Shown piece by piece: positions 52,253-61,023 of a stretch of 64,000 nucleotides of DNA; the stretch's first letter is position 1, and each line of letters opens with the position of its first letter. The stretch is taken from the NCBI RefSeq assembly GCF_028369055.1, contig NZ_JAQNCZ010000005.1:248001-312000 (forward strand), in the 5' to 3' direction. The DNA is from Cognatishimia sp. SS12 (lineage in GTDB: Bacteria > Pseudomonadota > Alphaproteobacteria > Rhodobacterales > Rhodobacteraceae). The translations under genes were made by a program, and so were the position numbers. The notes beneath the pieces are model-generated. The model saw only the letters and a list, made by a program, of their open reading frames with translations, searched no databases and was not told the DNA's origin.

Positions 52253-53161
52253 CTAAAGGAGGCTTTGCCCCGCCTGCAACGCAAAGCCCCGCAAGAAAAC
52301 CTCGGCCTCTTGGGCACTTTTGCCTGCGCGCTGCAGCCGCAAGAGCTGCACCGCACCGCCACCGCAGGCCACGGTCAATGCATCGTCAAGCAACGTGCCA
52401 GGTGCCCCCGCCCCATCCGCCAAACGCGAAGCGAGCACTTTGACGCGCTGACCATCCATTTCGCACCAGGCCCCCGGAAAGGGCGAAAGCCCGCGGATCA
52501 GGCGATCCACCTCTTGGGCAGGTTTGCTCCAGTCAATGCGTGCCTCGGCCTTGTCGATCTTGGCGGCGTAGGTCACGCCGTCCTCTGGCTGCGGCGTGGC
52601 GGTCAGATCAGGCAGGTGCGCCAGCGCATCCACGATGGCTTTTGCGCCGATCTGGCTGAGGTGATCATGCAGCTGCTGCGTGGTTTCCTCGGCCCCGATC
52701 GCGGTGGTCTGGCGCATCAGCACAGGTCCGGTATCCAGCCCCGCTTCCATCTGCATGATGCAGACGCCGGTTTCCGCATCCCCGGCCATAATCGCGCGGT
52801 GGATGGGGGCCGCGCCGCGCCAGCGCGGCAGCAGGCTGGCGTGGATATTCAGACAGCCAAATTTGGGCGCGTCCAGAATAGCCTGCGGCAGGATCAGCCC
52901 ATAGGCCACAACAACAGCCACATCAGCGCCGAGCGCGGCAAAATCCGCCTGCGCCGCCGCATCCTTCAACGACACCGGGTGCCGCACCATCAGCCCCAAA
53001 GCTTCGGCGCGCGCTTGCACGGGCGAAGGGCGTTCTTTCTTGCCTCGCCCCGCAGGCCGCGGCGGCTGACAATAAGCCGCGACGATCTCATGCCCTGCGG
53101 ACACCAGCGCATCCAGAACAGGCACCGAAAAATCGGGCGTCCCCATGAAGACAACTTTCAT
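52253..53161 (-). CDS. fmt: Methionyl-tRNA formyltransferase
   Basis: Formylates Met-tRNAfMet with 10-formyl-tetrahydrofolate, so translation can start with fMet. The 302-residue protein begins [19 protein letters not shown], has [10 protein letters not shown], the catalytic [20 protein letters not shown] (Asn-His) and [11 protein letters not shown] (Asp), and a C-terminal beta-barrel tRNA-binding domain. It is the last gene of def, def-paralogue, fmt; its start overlaps the paralogue stop by 4 bases. Confidence 0.97.
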   Translation of the reverse strand: MKVVFMGTPDFSVPVLDALVSAGHEIVAAYCQPPRPAGRGKKERPSPVQARAEALGLMVRHPVSLKDAAAQADFAALGADVAVVVAYGLILPQAILDAPKFGCLNIHASLLPRWRGAAPIHRAIMAGDAETGVCIMQMEAGLDTGPVLMRQTTAIGAEETTQQLHDHLSQIGAKAIVDALAHLPDLTATPQPEDGVTYAAKIDKAEARIDWSKPAQEVDRLIRGLSPFPGAWCEMDGQRVKVLASRLADGAGAPGTLLDDALTVACGGGAVQLLRLQRAGKSAQEAEVFLRGFALQAGQSLL

Positions 53162-53652
53162 CGCAGCTTCCCTGCCTTTTTAATCAACATGTCGCGTTTG
53201 GTGCGGCTGAGGTGGTCAAAGAACATCTTGCCATTGATATGGTCGATCTGGTGCTGCACGGATGTTGCCCAGAGGCCAACAAAATCCTTTTCGACCAGCG
53301 CGCCGGTTTCATCCATATAGCGCACGGTGACAGCACGCGGGCGTTTGATGGTGGCAGAGACACCGGGCAAGTTTGGGCTGGCTTCGTCATGGGCGCGCAG
53401 CTCAATGGATTTGTGCAGAATTTCCGGATTGGCCATTTTCACGGCCTTGCCCCGTTCGTTGGACGCATCAACCACAATCAGGCGGCGCAACACACCGATC
53501 TGATTGGCCCCCATACCGACGCCGGGCATGGCCTCCATCGTGTCAATCAGATCGCGCCAGGTTGCGTGATCCTCATCGGACAGCTGCGTAATCGGCGCGG
53601 CAACGGTGCGCAGGCGCTTGTCGGGCCATGGCAGGCAGGCGCGCACCGTCAT
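53158..53652 (-). CDS. Degenerate peptide deformylase paralogue
   Basis: A 164-residue protein with the peptide deformylase fold but changed active-site motifs. Motif 1 is GVGMGANQ (44-51) instead of GIGLAAPQ. Motif 2 has Ser92 where the metal-binding Cys should be (EASPNLP for EEGCLSIP). Motif 3 is HQIDH (134-138), with Gln replacing the catalytic Glu. The two His ligands remain. It is unlikely to be an active deformylase. It lies between def and fmt with 4-base overlaps on both sides, and aligns with Def residue for residue over this region. Confidence 0.9.
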   Translation of the reverse strand: MTVRACLPWPDKRLRTVAAPITQLSDEDHATWRDLIDTMEAMPGVGMGANQIGVLRRLIVVDASNERGKAVKMANPEILHKSIELRAHDEASPNLPGVSATIKRPRAVTVRYMDETGALVEKDFVGLWATSVQHQIDHINGKMFFDHLSRTKRDMLIKKAGKLR

Positions 53653-54161
53653 CCGCGCGCCAGCTCCCGTTTCAGCTTGGCAGATTTGCGTGTCATCATT
53701 TGGCGTTTCATCGGGCCGAGATAATCAATGAAGAGCTTGCCATTCAGGTGGTCGATCTCATGCTGCACGCAGGTCGCCCAGAGACCGTCAAAGTCCTTTT
53801 CCTGCGGATTGCCGTTTTCATCGATCCAGCCGACGCGCACGTCAGCCGGGCGGGTAACTTCGGCGAACTGATCCGGGATCGACAGGCAGCCCTCTTCGTA
53901 GACATTGGTGTCATCGGACGATTGCAAGATTTCCGGGTTGAACATGACGACGGGGTCTGGATCCCCGTCTTTGACACAATCCAGCACGATCAGTCGCTGC
54001 AACACGCCGATTTGCGGCGCAGCTAGCCCGATGCCGGGCGCATCATACATGGTTTCCAGCATATCAGAGGCAAGCGCGCGCAGCTCATCTGACAGGTCAG
54101 CGACGGCCTCACATTGCTTTTTCAGGCGGGGATCAGGGTGTATCAGGATCGGTCTCAACAT
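53649..54161 (-). CDS. def: Peptide deformylase
   Basis: Removes the formyl group from nascent proteins. The 170-residue protein has all three motifs intact: GIGLAAPQ (43-50), EEGCLSIP with metal ligand Cys92, and HEIDH (134-138) with catalytic Glu135. The Met at 54161 gives the standard start LRPILIHPDPRLK. An upstream Met at 54179 would add six residues. It starts the def-paralogue-fmt unit with a 4-base overlap to the paralogue. Confidence 0.97.
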   Translation of the reverse strand: MLRPILIHPDPRLKKQCEAVADLSDELRALASDMLETMYDAPGIGLAAPQIGVLQRLIVLDCVKDGDPDPVVMFNPEILQSSDDTNVYEEGCLSIPDQFAEVTRPADVRVGWIDENGNPQEKDFDGLWATCVQHEIDHLNGKLFIDYLGPMKRQMMTRKSAKLKRELARG

Positions 54162-54257
54162 GTGTTTCACATAGGCCATGGCTGCAAAACCTGCAACGGC
54201 TCTTGCACCCTCTGATCAATCAGGTAGCGTGCGCGGCAATTATCGAAGAGGCGCAAA

Positions 54258-55427
54258 ATGAATTTCGATCAAGTCGTGAACCGCGTGGGCACCAAATCTG
54301 CGAAATGGGATGGGATGGAGCGCGCCTTTGGCGTCGCCCCCGGCGATGGCATCGCGATGTGGATCGCCGATATGGATTTTGCGGCACCGGCGTTTCTGAG
54401 CGCGGCTGCCCAGCGCTATGTCGATACCGGCAACTACGGCTATTTCACCGGTATGGACGAGTTTCACGAGGCCGTCGCATGGTGGATGAAGACCCGCCAT
54501 GGCTGGCAGATTGAGCGCGCGTGGACCTTTGTCACCTTTGGGCTGGGCCACGGCATTGCGACAACGCTGATGGCGTTGACAGAGCGCGGCGATCACATTG
54601 CCACCTTTACGCCGGTCTACCATGAATTTCAGCGCAAGATCGAAGCCGCAGGCCGCATCAACACCCAGCTGCCGCTGGCTGTGGACGATGCTGGCCTCTA
54701 TTATATGGATTTTGACGCCTACGAGGCGTTGATGACCGGCAAGGAAAAGCTGCTGCTGATCAGCTCGCCGCACAATCCGGCTGGGCGCGTTTGGACGCAG
54801 GACGAGCTCAGCAAGCTTGCCGCATTCTGCCAGAAACACGACCTCATCTTGGTGTCCGACGAAATCCACCACGATTTGGTTTTTCCAGGCCATCAACACA
54901 AGACCGCCGCACTTGCGATGCCAGAAATCCTGGATCGGCTTGTGGTGACATGCGCGGCCTCCAAGACCTTTAATATCGCCGGGGCGCGCACAGGCTGCGT
55001 GATTATTCCGGACCCGGCGCTGCGCAAACGTTTTGCCGACTATTATGGCTGCTTTGATATCAACGCCAACGGCCTTGGCGTGGCGCTGACATGCGCGGCC
55101 TACAGCCCCGAGGGGGCCGCTTGGGTGGATGAGCTCACCGCTTATCTGGCAGGCAATTTTGAAGTGTTCAAAGCGGAACTGGCCGACATTCCGGGGGCAA
55201 CTGTGATGCCGATGCAATCCACCTATCTGTCGTGGGTGGATTTTTCCGGCACCGGGCTTGGCATGGATGAGGTGAACACGCGGGTCTACAAACAGGCCAA
55301 AATCGCAGCCACACCCGGAGTCGGCCTGGGCCGAGGCGGCGAAAATTTCCTGCGCTTTAATCTCGGCACCCGGAGCTCATTGGTGGCAGAGGCCGCCGCA
55401 CGTCTGAAAACGGCCTTCGGCGTCTAA
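54258..55427 (+). CDS. MalY/PatB-type PLP aminotransferase (cystathionine beta-lyase-like)
   Basis: Fold-type I PLP enzyme of the MalY/PatB group, 389 residues, which usually cleaves C-S bonds of cystathionine or cysteine conjugates. Features are the N-terminal WDGMERAFG and MWIADMDFAAP, the PLP contacts TFGLGHGIATTLMALTERGD and SSPHNPAGRVW, and the PLP Lys in AASKTFNIAGARTG. The usual C-terminal RFNLG arginine is present. It is divergent from def. The true substrate cannot be set from sequence. Confidence 0.88.
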   Translation: MNFDQVVNRVGTKSAKWDGMERAFGVAPGDGIAMWIADMDFAAPAFLSAAAQRYVDTGNYGYFTGMDEFHEAVAWWMKTRHGWQIERAWTFVTFGLGHGIATTLMALTERGDHIATFTPVYHEFQRKIEAAGRINTQLPLAVDDAGLYYMDFDAYEALMTGKEKLLLISSPHNPAGRVWTQDELSKLAAFCQKHDLILVSDEIHHDLVFPGHQHKTAALAMPEILDRLVVTCAASKTFNIAGARTGCVIIPDPALRKRFADYYGCFDINANGLGVALTCAAYSPEGAAWVDELTAYLAGNFEVFKAELADIPGATVMPMQSTYLSWVDFSGTGLGMDEVNTRVYKQAKIAATPGVGLGRGGENFLRFNLGTRSSLVAEAAARLKTAFGV

Positions 55428-55432
55428 GCTGC

Positions 55433-55795
55433 TCAGTGCTTTTTAGACTGATCCGTCACCAATGCAACGGGCGCGTTTTCCTCGCGATAATAATCAAGCG
55501 CCGGTTTGTCCGACGCGGCGGTGGCGCGCTTGAATTCATAAAACATCTCGCCATCCTCTTCGACCGAGGCAATGACCAGACATTGATAGAGATGGCGCGC
55601 GCCGTCATAAACATCGACCAGGCCGCGCAAATGCGGGGCCGCGTCGACATCCAGCGTGAACCCGTCATCGCGGAACCGCAGGATGCGAAAGCTTTGCTCC
55701 CCCGCTTCAACGCGCAACCGGCTGGTCTTGCGCAGGTCAGCCTTGCGCGCCGCATCTAGCCCGGCTTGCACCTCTTTGGGAAGAAAATCAGTCAT
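55433..55795 (-). CDS. Conserved hypothetical protein
   Basis: A 120-residue cytoplasmic protein without signal peptide or membrane span. It is rich in charged residues and has LRKTSRLRVEAGEQSFRILRF, VDAAPHLRGLVDVYDGARHLYQCLVIAS, split near residue 60, and EMFYEFKRATAASDKPALDYY. I do not recognise a named family; I believe it is conserved in roseobacters but cannot check. It ends 5 bases from the convergent MalY-type gene and is divergent from the glutathionyl-hydroquinone reductase gene. Confidence 0.75.
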   Translation of the reverse strand: MTDFLPKEVQAGLDAARKADLRKTSRLRVEAGEQSFRILRFRDDGFTLDVDAAPHLRGLVDVYDGARHLYQCLVIASVEEDGEMFYEFKRATAASDKPALDYYREENAPVALVTDQSKKH

Positions 55796-55964
55796 CGTCC
55801 GCCTCCATCGGAGCTAAAGGGTCGCAATAAATGGGTTTTCCGTCAAGAATGCCCCACGCATGTACCAGCACCATGTGCGCAAATGCGCAACACCTCTGCA
55901 TCTGCTTTGATTGCTCTTTTCCGTCACACCCCTAGGTATGAAGTAAGCTTAACAGGAGAATGAC

Positions 55965-56939
55965 ATGGGCCTGCTCGTAGACGGTAAATGGCACGACAAA
56001 TGGTATGATACCAAAAAATCGGGCGGAAAATTTGAACGGTCTGAATCGCAGTTTCGCAATTGGATCACCGCGGATGGCAGCGCCGGACCTTCTGGCAAGG
56101 GCGGGTTTGCAGCCGAAAGCGGCCGCTATCATCTTTATGTGTCCATGGCCTGCCCCTGGGCGCATCGCACCTTGATCTTCCGCAAGCTTAAAGGGCTTGA
56201 AGATCATATTTCGGTGTCGGTCGTGCATCCTGACATGCTCTCAAACGGCTGGACGTTTGAAACAGATGCGTTCGGCGCAACGGGCGATACGCTCTTTGGC
56301 TCTGAATTTGCCCATCAGATTTATACCCGCGCGGACCCAGAGTATTCAGGCCGCGTGACCGTGCCGATCCTGTGGGACAAGAAACAGGGCACCATCGTGT
56401 CCAACGAAAGTTCTGAAATCATTCGCATGTTCAACAGCGCGTTTGATGCGCTCACCGGCAACACGCTGGATTTCTGGCCAGAAGCGGAGCGTGACGCCAT
56501 CGAAAAGGTCAATGCCCGCGTCTATGACACCGTAAACAACGGCGTCTACAAATGCGGCTTTGCCACCAGCCAGAGCGCTTATGACGACGCAGTTACGCCG
56601 CTGTTTGATACGCTGGACTGGCTCGAAGAGCGGCTCAGCAAAACCCGTTACCTGATGGGCGATCAACTGACCGAGGCAGATTGGCGGCTGTTCACAACAC
56701 TGATCCGCTTTGATCCGGTCTATCATTTGCATTTCAAATGCAATCGCAAGCGCCTCATAGATTACCCAAACCTTTGGGCCTATACCCGCGATCTCTATCA
56801 ACACGCTGACGTGGCAGAGACCGTGAACCTGCCGCACATCGTGCGCCATTATCATTACAGCCACGAGTCGATTAACCCGCATCGCATTCTACCGATCAAC
56901 CCGGTGCTGGACTATCTCGCGCCACACGGTCGCGGCTGA
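55965..56939 (+). CDS. yqjG: Glutathionyl-hydroquinone reductase
   Basis: Xi-class glutathione transferase that reduces glutathionyl-hydroquinones with glutathione. The 324-residue protein has the N-terminal thioredoxin-fold domain with the catalytic Cys in SMACPWAHRT (about residue 62), VPILWDKKQGTIVSNESSEIIRMFN (split near residue 145), and a C-terminal helical domain with the Tyr/Arg-rich CNRKRLIDYPNLWAYTRDLYQ. The start is ATG at 55965 after AACAGGAG. The protein probably protects against quinones. Confidence 0.93.
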   Translation: MGLLVDGKWHDKWYDTKKSGGKFERSESQFRNWITADGSAGPSGKGGFAAESGRYHLYVSMACPWAHRTLIFRKLKGLEDHISVSVVHPDMLSNGWTFETDAFGATGDTLFGSEFAHQIYTRADPEYSGRVTVPILWDKKQGTIVSNESSEIIRMFNSAFDALTGNTLDFWPEAERDAIEKVNARVYDTVNNGVYKCGFATSQSAYDDAVTPLFDTLDWLEERLSKTRYLMGDQLTEADWRLFTTLIRFDPVYHLHFKCNRKRLIDYPNLWAYTRDLYQHADVAETVNLPHIVRHYHYSHESINPHRILPINPVLDYLAPHGRG

Positions 56940-57008
56940 CCGCGCGCCCCTTGCCAAACTGGCCGGTTTGCGCGCACAAAGCGCGAGACAGCAAGAGGGG
57001 CACGCGCC

Positions 57009-57959
57009 GTGCAGACACAGCCACAAGCGACACGAGACCACGGGGGCGGCATCGATGCCGCAATGCGCCGCTGGGGCGGTGCGCGCCAAGATTGGCTGGA
57101 TCTGTCCACGGGCATCAACCCGGTGCCCTACCCTCTGCCGGATTTTACGCCGGATGATTGGGCCGCTCTGCCAGGCAGCGCTGCCGAAGCCGAATTAATC
57201 TCTGCCGCGCGCCGATTTTGGGATGTGCCGGATACGTTGGACATTCTGGCGGCCCCCGGGGCCTCTAGCCTGATCGCGCAGATGCCTGGGCTTTTTGCGC
57301 GCGGCAGCGTGGATATCCCCAAACCGACCTATAATGAACACGCAGCCGCCTTTGCAGCGCAGGGCTGGCAAGAGGCGGAAGGTGCGGCACTGCGGGTGCT
57401 CGTGCACCCAAACAACCCCACCGGCCACTATTGGTCCGCTGCGGATCTGAGCGCCGAATTTACCATTATCGACGAAAGCTTTTGCGACGTCGCCCCAGAG
57501 CGCAGCCTCATCTCTGAGGCGCGCAGCGGCCGCTGCCTGGTTCTGAAAAGTTTTGGCAAATTCTGGGGTCTTGCCGGCCTGCGGCTAGGCTTTGCCATTG
57601 CCGCCCCCGAGATTATCGCCAAGCTGCGCGATGTCATCGGCCCTTGGGCCGTCTCTGGCCCCGCGCTGCGCGTCGGGGCGCTGGCGCTCTCGGATCCAGC
57701 TTGGGCCGCAGAGACGCGCAATCGACTGGCGCAGGACGCCGCGCGATTGGATGCGCTGATGGTCCAAAACGGTGCAGCGCCGCGCGGCGGATGCGGGTTG
57801 TTTCAGCTTTACGAGGTTGACGATGCCGCGGCCTGGCAAGATCGGCTCGGGCGCGCATATATTCTGAGCCGCATTTTTCCCTATTCTGATCGCTACCTGC
57901 GTCTTGGCCTGCCCAGCGCCGCAGGCTGGGATCGACTGACCACCGCGCTTGGAGGCTGA
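57009..57959 (+). CDS. cobD: Threonine-phosphate decarboxylase (cobalamin pathway)
   Basis: PLP enzyme that decarboxylates L-threonine-O-3-phosphate to the aminopropanol phosphate linker of cobalamin. It is called CobC in the Pseudomonas denitrificans nomenclature and CobD in Salmonella. The 316-residue product starts at a GTG (57009) after GAGGGG. It has the N-terminal [28 protein letters not shown] (split near residue 25), [23 protein letters not shown] and the PLP-binding Lys in [17 protein letters not shown]. cbiB follows directly, consistent with the linker step. Confidence 0.9.
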   Translation: MQTQPQATRDHGGGIDAAMRRWGGARQDWLDLSTGINPVPYPLPDFTPDDWAALPGSAAEAELISAARRFWDVPDTLDILAAPGASSLIAQMPGLFARGSVDIPKPTYNEHAAAFAAQGWQEAEGAALRVLVHPNNPTGHYWSAADLSAEFTIIDESFCDVAPERSLISEARSGRCLVLKSFGKFWGLAGLRLGFAIAAPEIIAKLRDVIGPWAVSGPALRVGALALSDPAWAAETRNRLAQDAARLDALMVQNGAAPRGGCGLFQLYEVDDAAAWQDRLGRAYILSRIFPYSDRYLRLGLPSAAGWDRLTTALGG

Positions 57960-57960
57960 T

Positions 57961-58866
57961 ATGGATACCGCCACGCTTTTGTTCTGCGCCCTACTGCTGG
58001 ATGCCGCCTTTGGGGAACCGAAGTGGCTCTGGGACCGCGTCAGCCATCCGGCGGTCCTGATCGGGAAGCTGATCAGCTGGGCGGATGACACCTTCAACAC
58101 CGGGGACGCAAAACGCAACGGCGTGCTTCTGGTGCTGGCGCTGCTGGTCGGCACCTGGTTGATCGGCGGCGTGATCGAAGCGATCGGCTGGCTGGCCGAA
58201 CTGCTTGTCGTCGCCATTTTATTGGCCCAGCGCGCTCTGGTTGACCATGTGAAAGACGTGGCAAGCGCGCTGCGCAATAGCCTGGCGGAGGGCCGCATCG
58301 CCGTGGCCAAAATCGTCGGACGCGACACGGCAGAAATGGATGGCCCCGCCGTCAGCCGCGCCGCGATCGAAAGTGGCGCTGAAAACCTTTCGGACGGGGT
58401 GATTGCCCCAGCCTTCTGGTTCCTGATTTTCGGCCTGCCCGGCATTCTGGCCTATAAGGCGATCAACACGGCGGACTCCATGATCGGCTACCGCACCCCC
58501 CGGCACGAAGATTTTGGCTGGGCCGCGGCCAAGCTCGATGATCTGCTGAATTGGCTGCCGGCGCGGTTGACCGCGCTGTTGATCGCTGCCACCCACAGCC
58601 GCCTGAAGGATTGGGCGCATATCAGCGATGACGCGCGGCTGCACCGCTCCCCCAACGCTGGCTGGCCAGAGGCCGCGATGGCCATCAGCCTCAATGTCGC
58701 CCTCAGCGGGCCACGCAGCTATGAAGGCGAGATGCGCGACTTTCCTTATGTGAACCCAGAAGGGGCGCAAGATATCGGCCCCAACGCCATTGATCAGGCG
58801 GCGGCAGCCCTGTGGCGGGTCTGGGCCGTGGCGCTTGCGGTGACGGCTGCGCTTGCGCTGCTGTGA
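57961..58866 (+). CDS. cbiB: Adenosylcobinamide-phosphate synthase
   Basis: Joins adenosylcobyric acid and aminopropanol phosphate. The 301-residue protein is an inner-membrane protein of several spans. The diagnostic segments are [25 protein letters not shown] (split near residue 20), [35 protein letters not shown] (split near residue 140), [14 protein letters not shown] and [10 protein letters not shown]. The ATG at 57961 follows GGAGG by 5 bases. It is called CobD in other nomenclatures. Its partner is the Thr-P decarboxylase just upstream. Confidence 0.93.
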   Translation: MDTATLLFCALLLDAAFGEPKWLWDRVSHPAVLIGKLISWADDTFNTGDAKRNGVLLVLALLVGTWLIGGVIEAIGWLAELLVVAILLAQRALVDHVKDVASALRNSLAEGRIAVAKIVGRDTAEMDGPAVSRAAIESGAENLSDGVIAPAFWFLIFGLPGILAYKAINTADSMIGYRTPRHEDFGWAAAKLDDLLNWLPARLTALLIAATHSRLKDWAHISDDARLHRSPNAGWPEAAMAISLNVALSGPRSYEGEMRDFPYVNPEGAQDIGPNAIDQAAAALWRVWAVALAVTAALALL

Positions 58867-58924
58867 GCGTTGCGCATCAGGCGCAAGCTGCTAGGGTGCG
58901 CTTAACACTATAAGAGGTTTTCCC

Positions 58925-60094
58925 ATGCGTTTCGCCCTTGCCCTTGCAGGCCTGTGCCTGTCTGCCACCGCCAGCCTTGCCAACACCCCCTGTGGCGGGT
59001 CTTTTTCCGGCTTTGTGCAAGGCCTCAAGCAGGAAGCGCGCGCCATGGGGCATGATGCGAGCACGGTGGATCGCTTCTTTGCGTCTGCCCAGCAGGATGC
59101 GCGCACGCTCAAGGCGGACCGGGCGCAGGGCGTGTTTCAGAAACCATTTCTGGAGTTTTCCCAGCGCCTCATCAGCGCCAATCGCCTGAACACCGGCAAG
59201 GCCAAATCCCAGCAATATGACGCGGTGTTTGACCGGATAGAACGTGACTATGGCGTATCGCGCGGCGTGTTGCTGGCGTTCTGGGCGTTTGAAACCGATT
59301 TTGGTGGCTTTCAGGGCGATTTCAACACCCTGAATTCACTGGTGACGCTGGCGCATGATTGTCGCCGACCCGAACTGTTCCGCCCGCAGGTCTTTGCAGC
59401 GCTGAAATTGTTTGAGACCGGAGATTTTTCGCCGACTAAAACCACCGGGGCCTGGGCCGGAGAAATTGGCATGGTGCAGATGTTGCCTGCCGACATCATT
59501 GAAAACGGCGTGGATGGTGATGGCGACGGCAAGGTCAGCCTTAAAACCTCTGCGGTGGATGCGTTGATGTCCGGGGGCAAGATGCTGCAGCATCTGGGCT
59601 GGCGCAGTGGCGAGCCATGGCTGCAAGAAGTCACCGTTCCGGCCGATATGGATTGGTCGCAATCCGGGCTGAACACGACGAAATCAACCTCGGACTGGGC
59701 CAAGCTCGGCGTTGCCCCGCGTCAGGGACGTCTGGCGAACCTGCCTGCGTCCTTGGTCCTGCCGCAGGGCCGCAAGGGACCGGCTTTTCTCGCCTATCCG
59801 AATTTCAATGTCTATTTTGAATGGAACCAAAGCTTCATCTACGTGACGACAGCCGCGTATTTCGCCACCCGACTTGAGGGGGCCGCACCCTACAATCAGG
59901 GCAGCCCGGATCAGGGGCTGAATGGCAACCAGATGAAAGAGCTGCAGCGCAAACTGCAGGCGCGCGGATATGACGTGGGCAAGGTGGACGGTATTCTGGG
60001 CGCCAAAACCCGCGACGCGGTGCAAGCCGAACAGCAGCGCCTCGGCCTGCCAGCTGATGCCTGGCCAACACCGGATCTGCTGCGCCGTCTCTAA
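58925..60094 (+). CDS. Periplasmic lytic murein transglycosylase (MltB-type) with peptidoglycan-binding domain
   Basis: A 389-residue exported enzyme that cleaves peptidoglycan without water. The signal peptide is MRFALALAGLCLSATASLA, cleaved before NTPC. The catalytic Glu lies in FWAFETDFGGFQGDFN (about residue 121), and the substrate region includes AWAGEIGMVQMLPADI. A C-terminal peptidoglycan-binding domain (MKELQRKLQARGYDVGKVDGILGAKTRDAVQ, split near residue 355) follows. The gene stands alone after cbiB and is convergent with the DUF2306 gene by 4 bases. Confidence 0.9.
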   Translation: MRFALALAGLCLSATASLANTPCGGSFSGFVQGLKQEARAMGHDASTVDRFFASAQQDARTLKADRAQGVFQKPFLEFSQRLISANRLNTGKAKSQQYDAVFDRIERDYGVSRGVLLAFWAFETDFGGFQGDFNTLNSLVTLAHDCRRPELFRPQVFAALKLFETGDFSPTKTTGAWAGEIGMVQMLPADIIENGVDGDGDGKVSLKTSAVDALMSGGKMLQHLGWRSGEPWLQEVTVPADMDWSQSGLNTTKSTSDWAKLGVAPRQGRLANLPASLVLPQGRKGPAFLAYPNFNVYFEWNQSFIYVTTAAYFATRLEGAAPYNQGSPDQGLNGNQMKELQRKLQARGYDVGKVDGILGAKTRDAVQAEQQRLGLPADAWPTPDLLRRL

Positions 60095-60546
60095 TTGCGC
60101 GGGGTGCGCCGCACGGCCTTGGCAAAATCATATTTGGCCGCGATCAGCGCAATGCAAAGTAGTGCCAGCACAATGGCGGGCCATGGGGAGTAGCCCAGCG
60201 CGGTAGCGCCCTGCCCCAAACCCGCGGCCACGACACCCCCAAATGTCCAGAGCATCACATGACCATGCGCAACCCTGCGGCCCTGTGAAAGCCCCGGCAC
60301 GCGCAGGAGGGCCACCGCCAGAACCAATGAGACGATGCTGATGATCGCCAAATAATGAAAGACGCCCATATTGGGGGAGTCTTGGTAAATCCCAAAGACC
60401 GCGACGTTAGAAATCAGCATCATTCCGACAAAGGCCCGCCCCTTCAGCCGATGCTGGCGGGTGCCCTTGGGCTGCAAGAACACAGTCATGCCAAGTCCGA
60501 GAACTGCGATCATCAAGGCAAAATGAAGCAAACCCAGAGAGGTCAT
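60091..60546 (-). CDS. DUF2306 family membrane protein
   Basis: A 151-residue inner-membrane protein of the DUF2306 family (PF10067), with four to five spans (about residues 5-22, 40-55, 63-83, 97-115 and 120-138). His residues in HFALM, HRLKG and HYLAI are positioned as in cytochrome-like membrane proteins, but heme binding is not known. It ends overlapping the transglycosylase stop by 4 bases. Function unknown. Confidence 0.8.
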   Translation of the reverse strand: MTSLGLLHFALMIAVLGLGMTVFLQPKGTRQHRLKGRAFVGMMLISNVAVFGIYQDSPNMGVFHYLAIISIVSLVLAVALLRVPGLSQGRRVAHGHVMLWTFGGVVAAGLGQGATALGYSPWPAIVLALLCIALIAAKYDFAKAVRRTPRN

Positions 60547-60579
60547 ATCACGCTCTTGCCCAATTGACGCAGAGCATGC

Positions 60580-60885
60580 TTAGTCCAGCTCGGTCCACGG
60601 CCAGGGCTTCACGTTGCTGGCCGCCGTCTGATAGCGCGCCGCTTTGGCGACCCAAATACCAAGATCCGTGCCAAAATCCGCCAATCTTTCATTGGGCTGT
60701 TTGCTGATCAGCAGAACCACGAATTGCAGCACGGCCACCACACCCAGCACGGTCTGCGCCATCGAGATCATCACCGCAATCAAGATCATATAGATCGCGC
60801 GCATCAGAAGTGAATCTGCGGCCTCTGGTTCAAATTGCTCGCCATGCAGGCGCCCTTTGACCTTCTCTTCGTCTGACGCTGTCAT
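60580..60885 (-). CDS. DUF4389 family membrane protein
   Basis: A 101-residue protein of the DUF4389 family (PF14333). Residues 1-25 are polar, a long hydrophobic region follows at about 27-62 (probably two spans), and the C-terminus carries FGTDLGIWVAKAARYQTAASN and ends WPWTELD. Members have no assigned function and occur in many Proteobacteria. It lies 33 bases upstream of the DUF2306 gene, so these two may be co-transcribed. Confidence 0.82.
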   Translation of the reverse strand: MTASDEEKVKGRLHGEQFEPEAADSLLMRAIYMILIAVMISMAQTVLGVVAVLQFVVLLISKQPNERLADFGTDLGIWVAKAARYQTAASNVKPWPWTELD

Positions 60886-61023
60886 CTGTGATCCTGTGCC
60901 TTTTGCTATATGTATCGCTGCCGCCCGCCCATAAGGCCCACGCGCTGCCCTATGCAGAGCACAAGCTGACGCCCTTTCGCAATGGATGTTTTGTCACAAT
61001 CCGCCAGATTAATCGTTGGCAGG

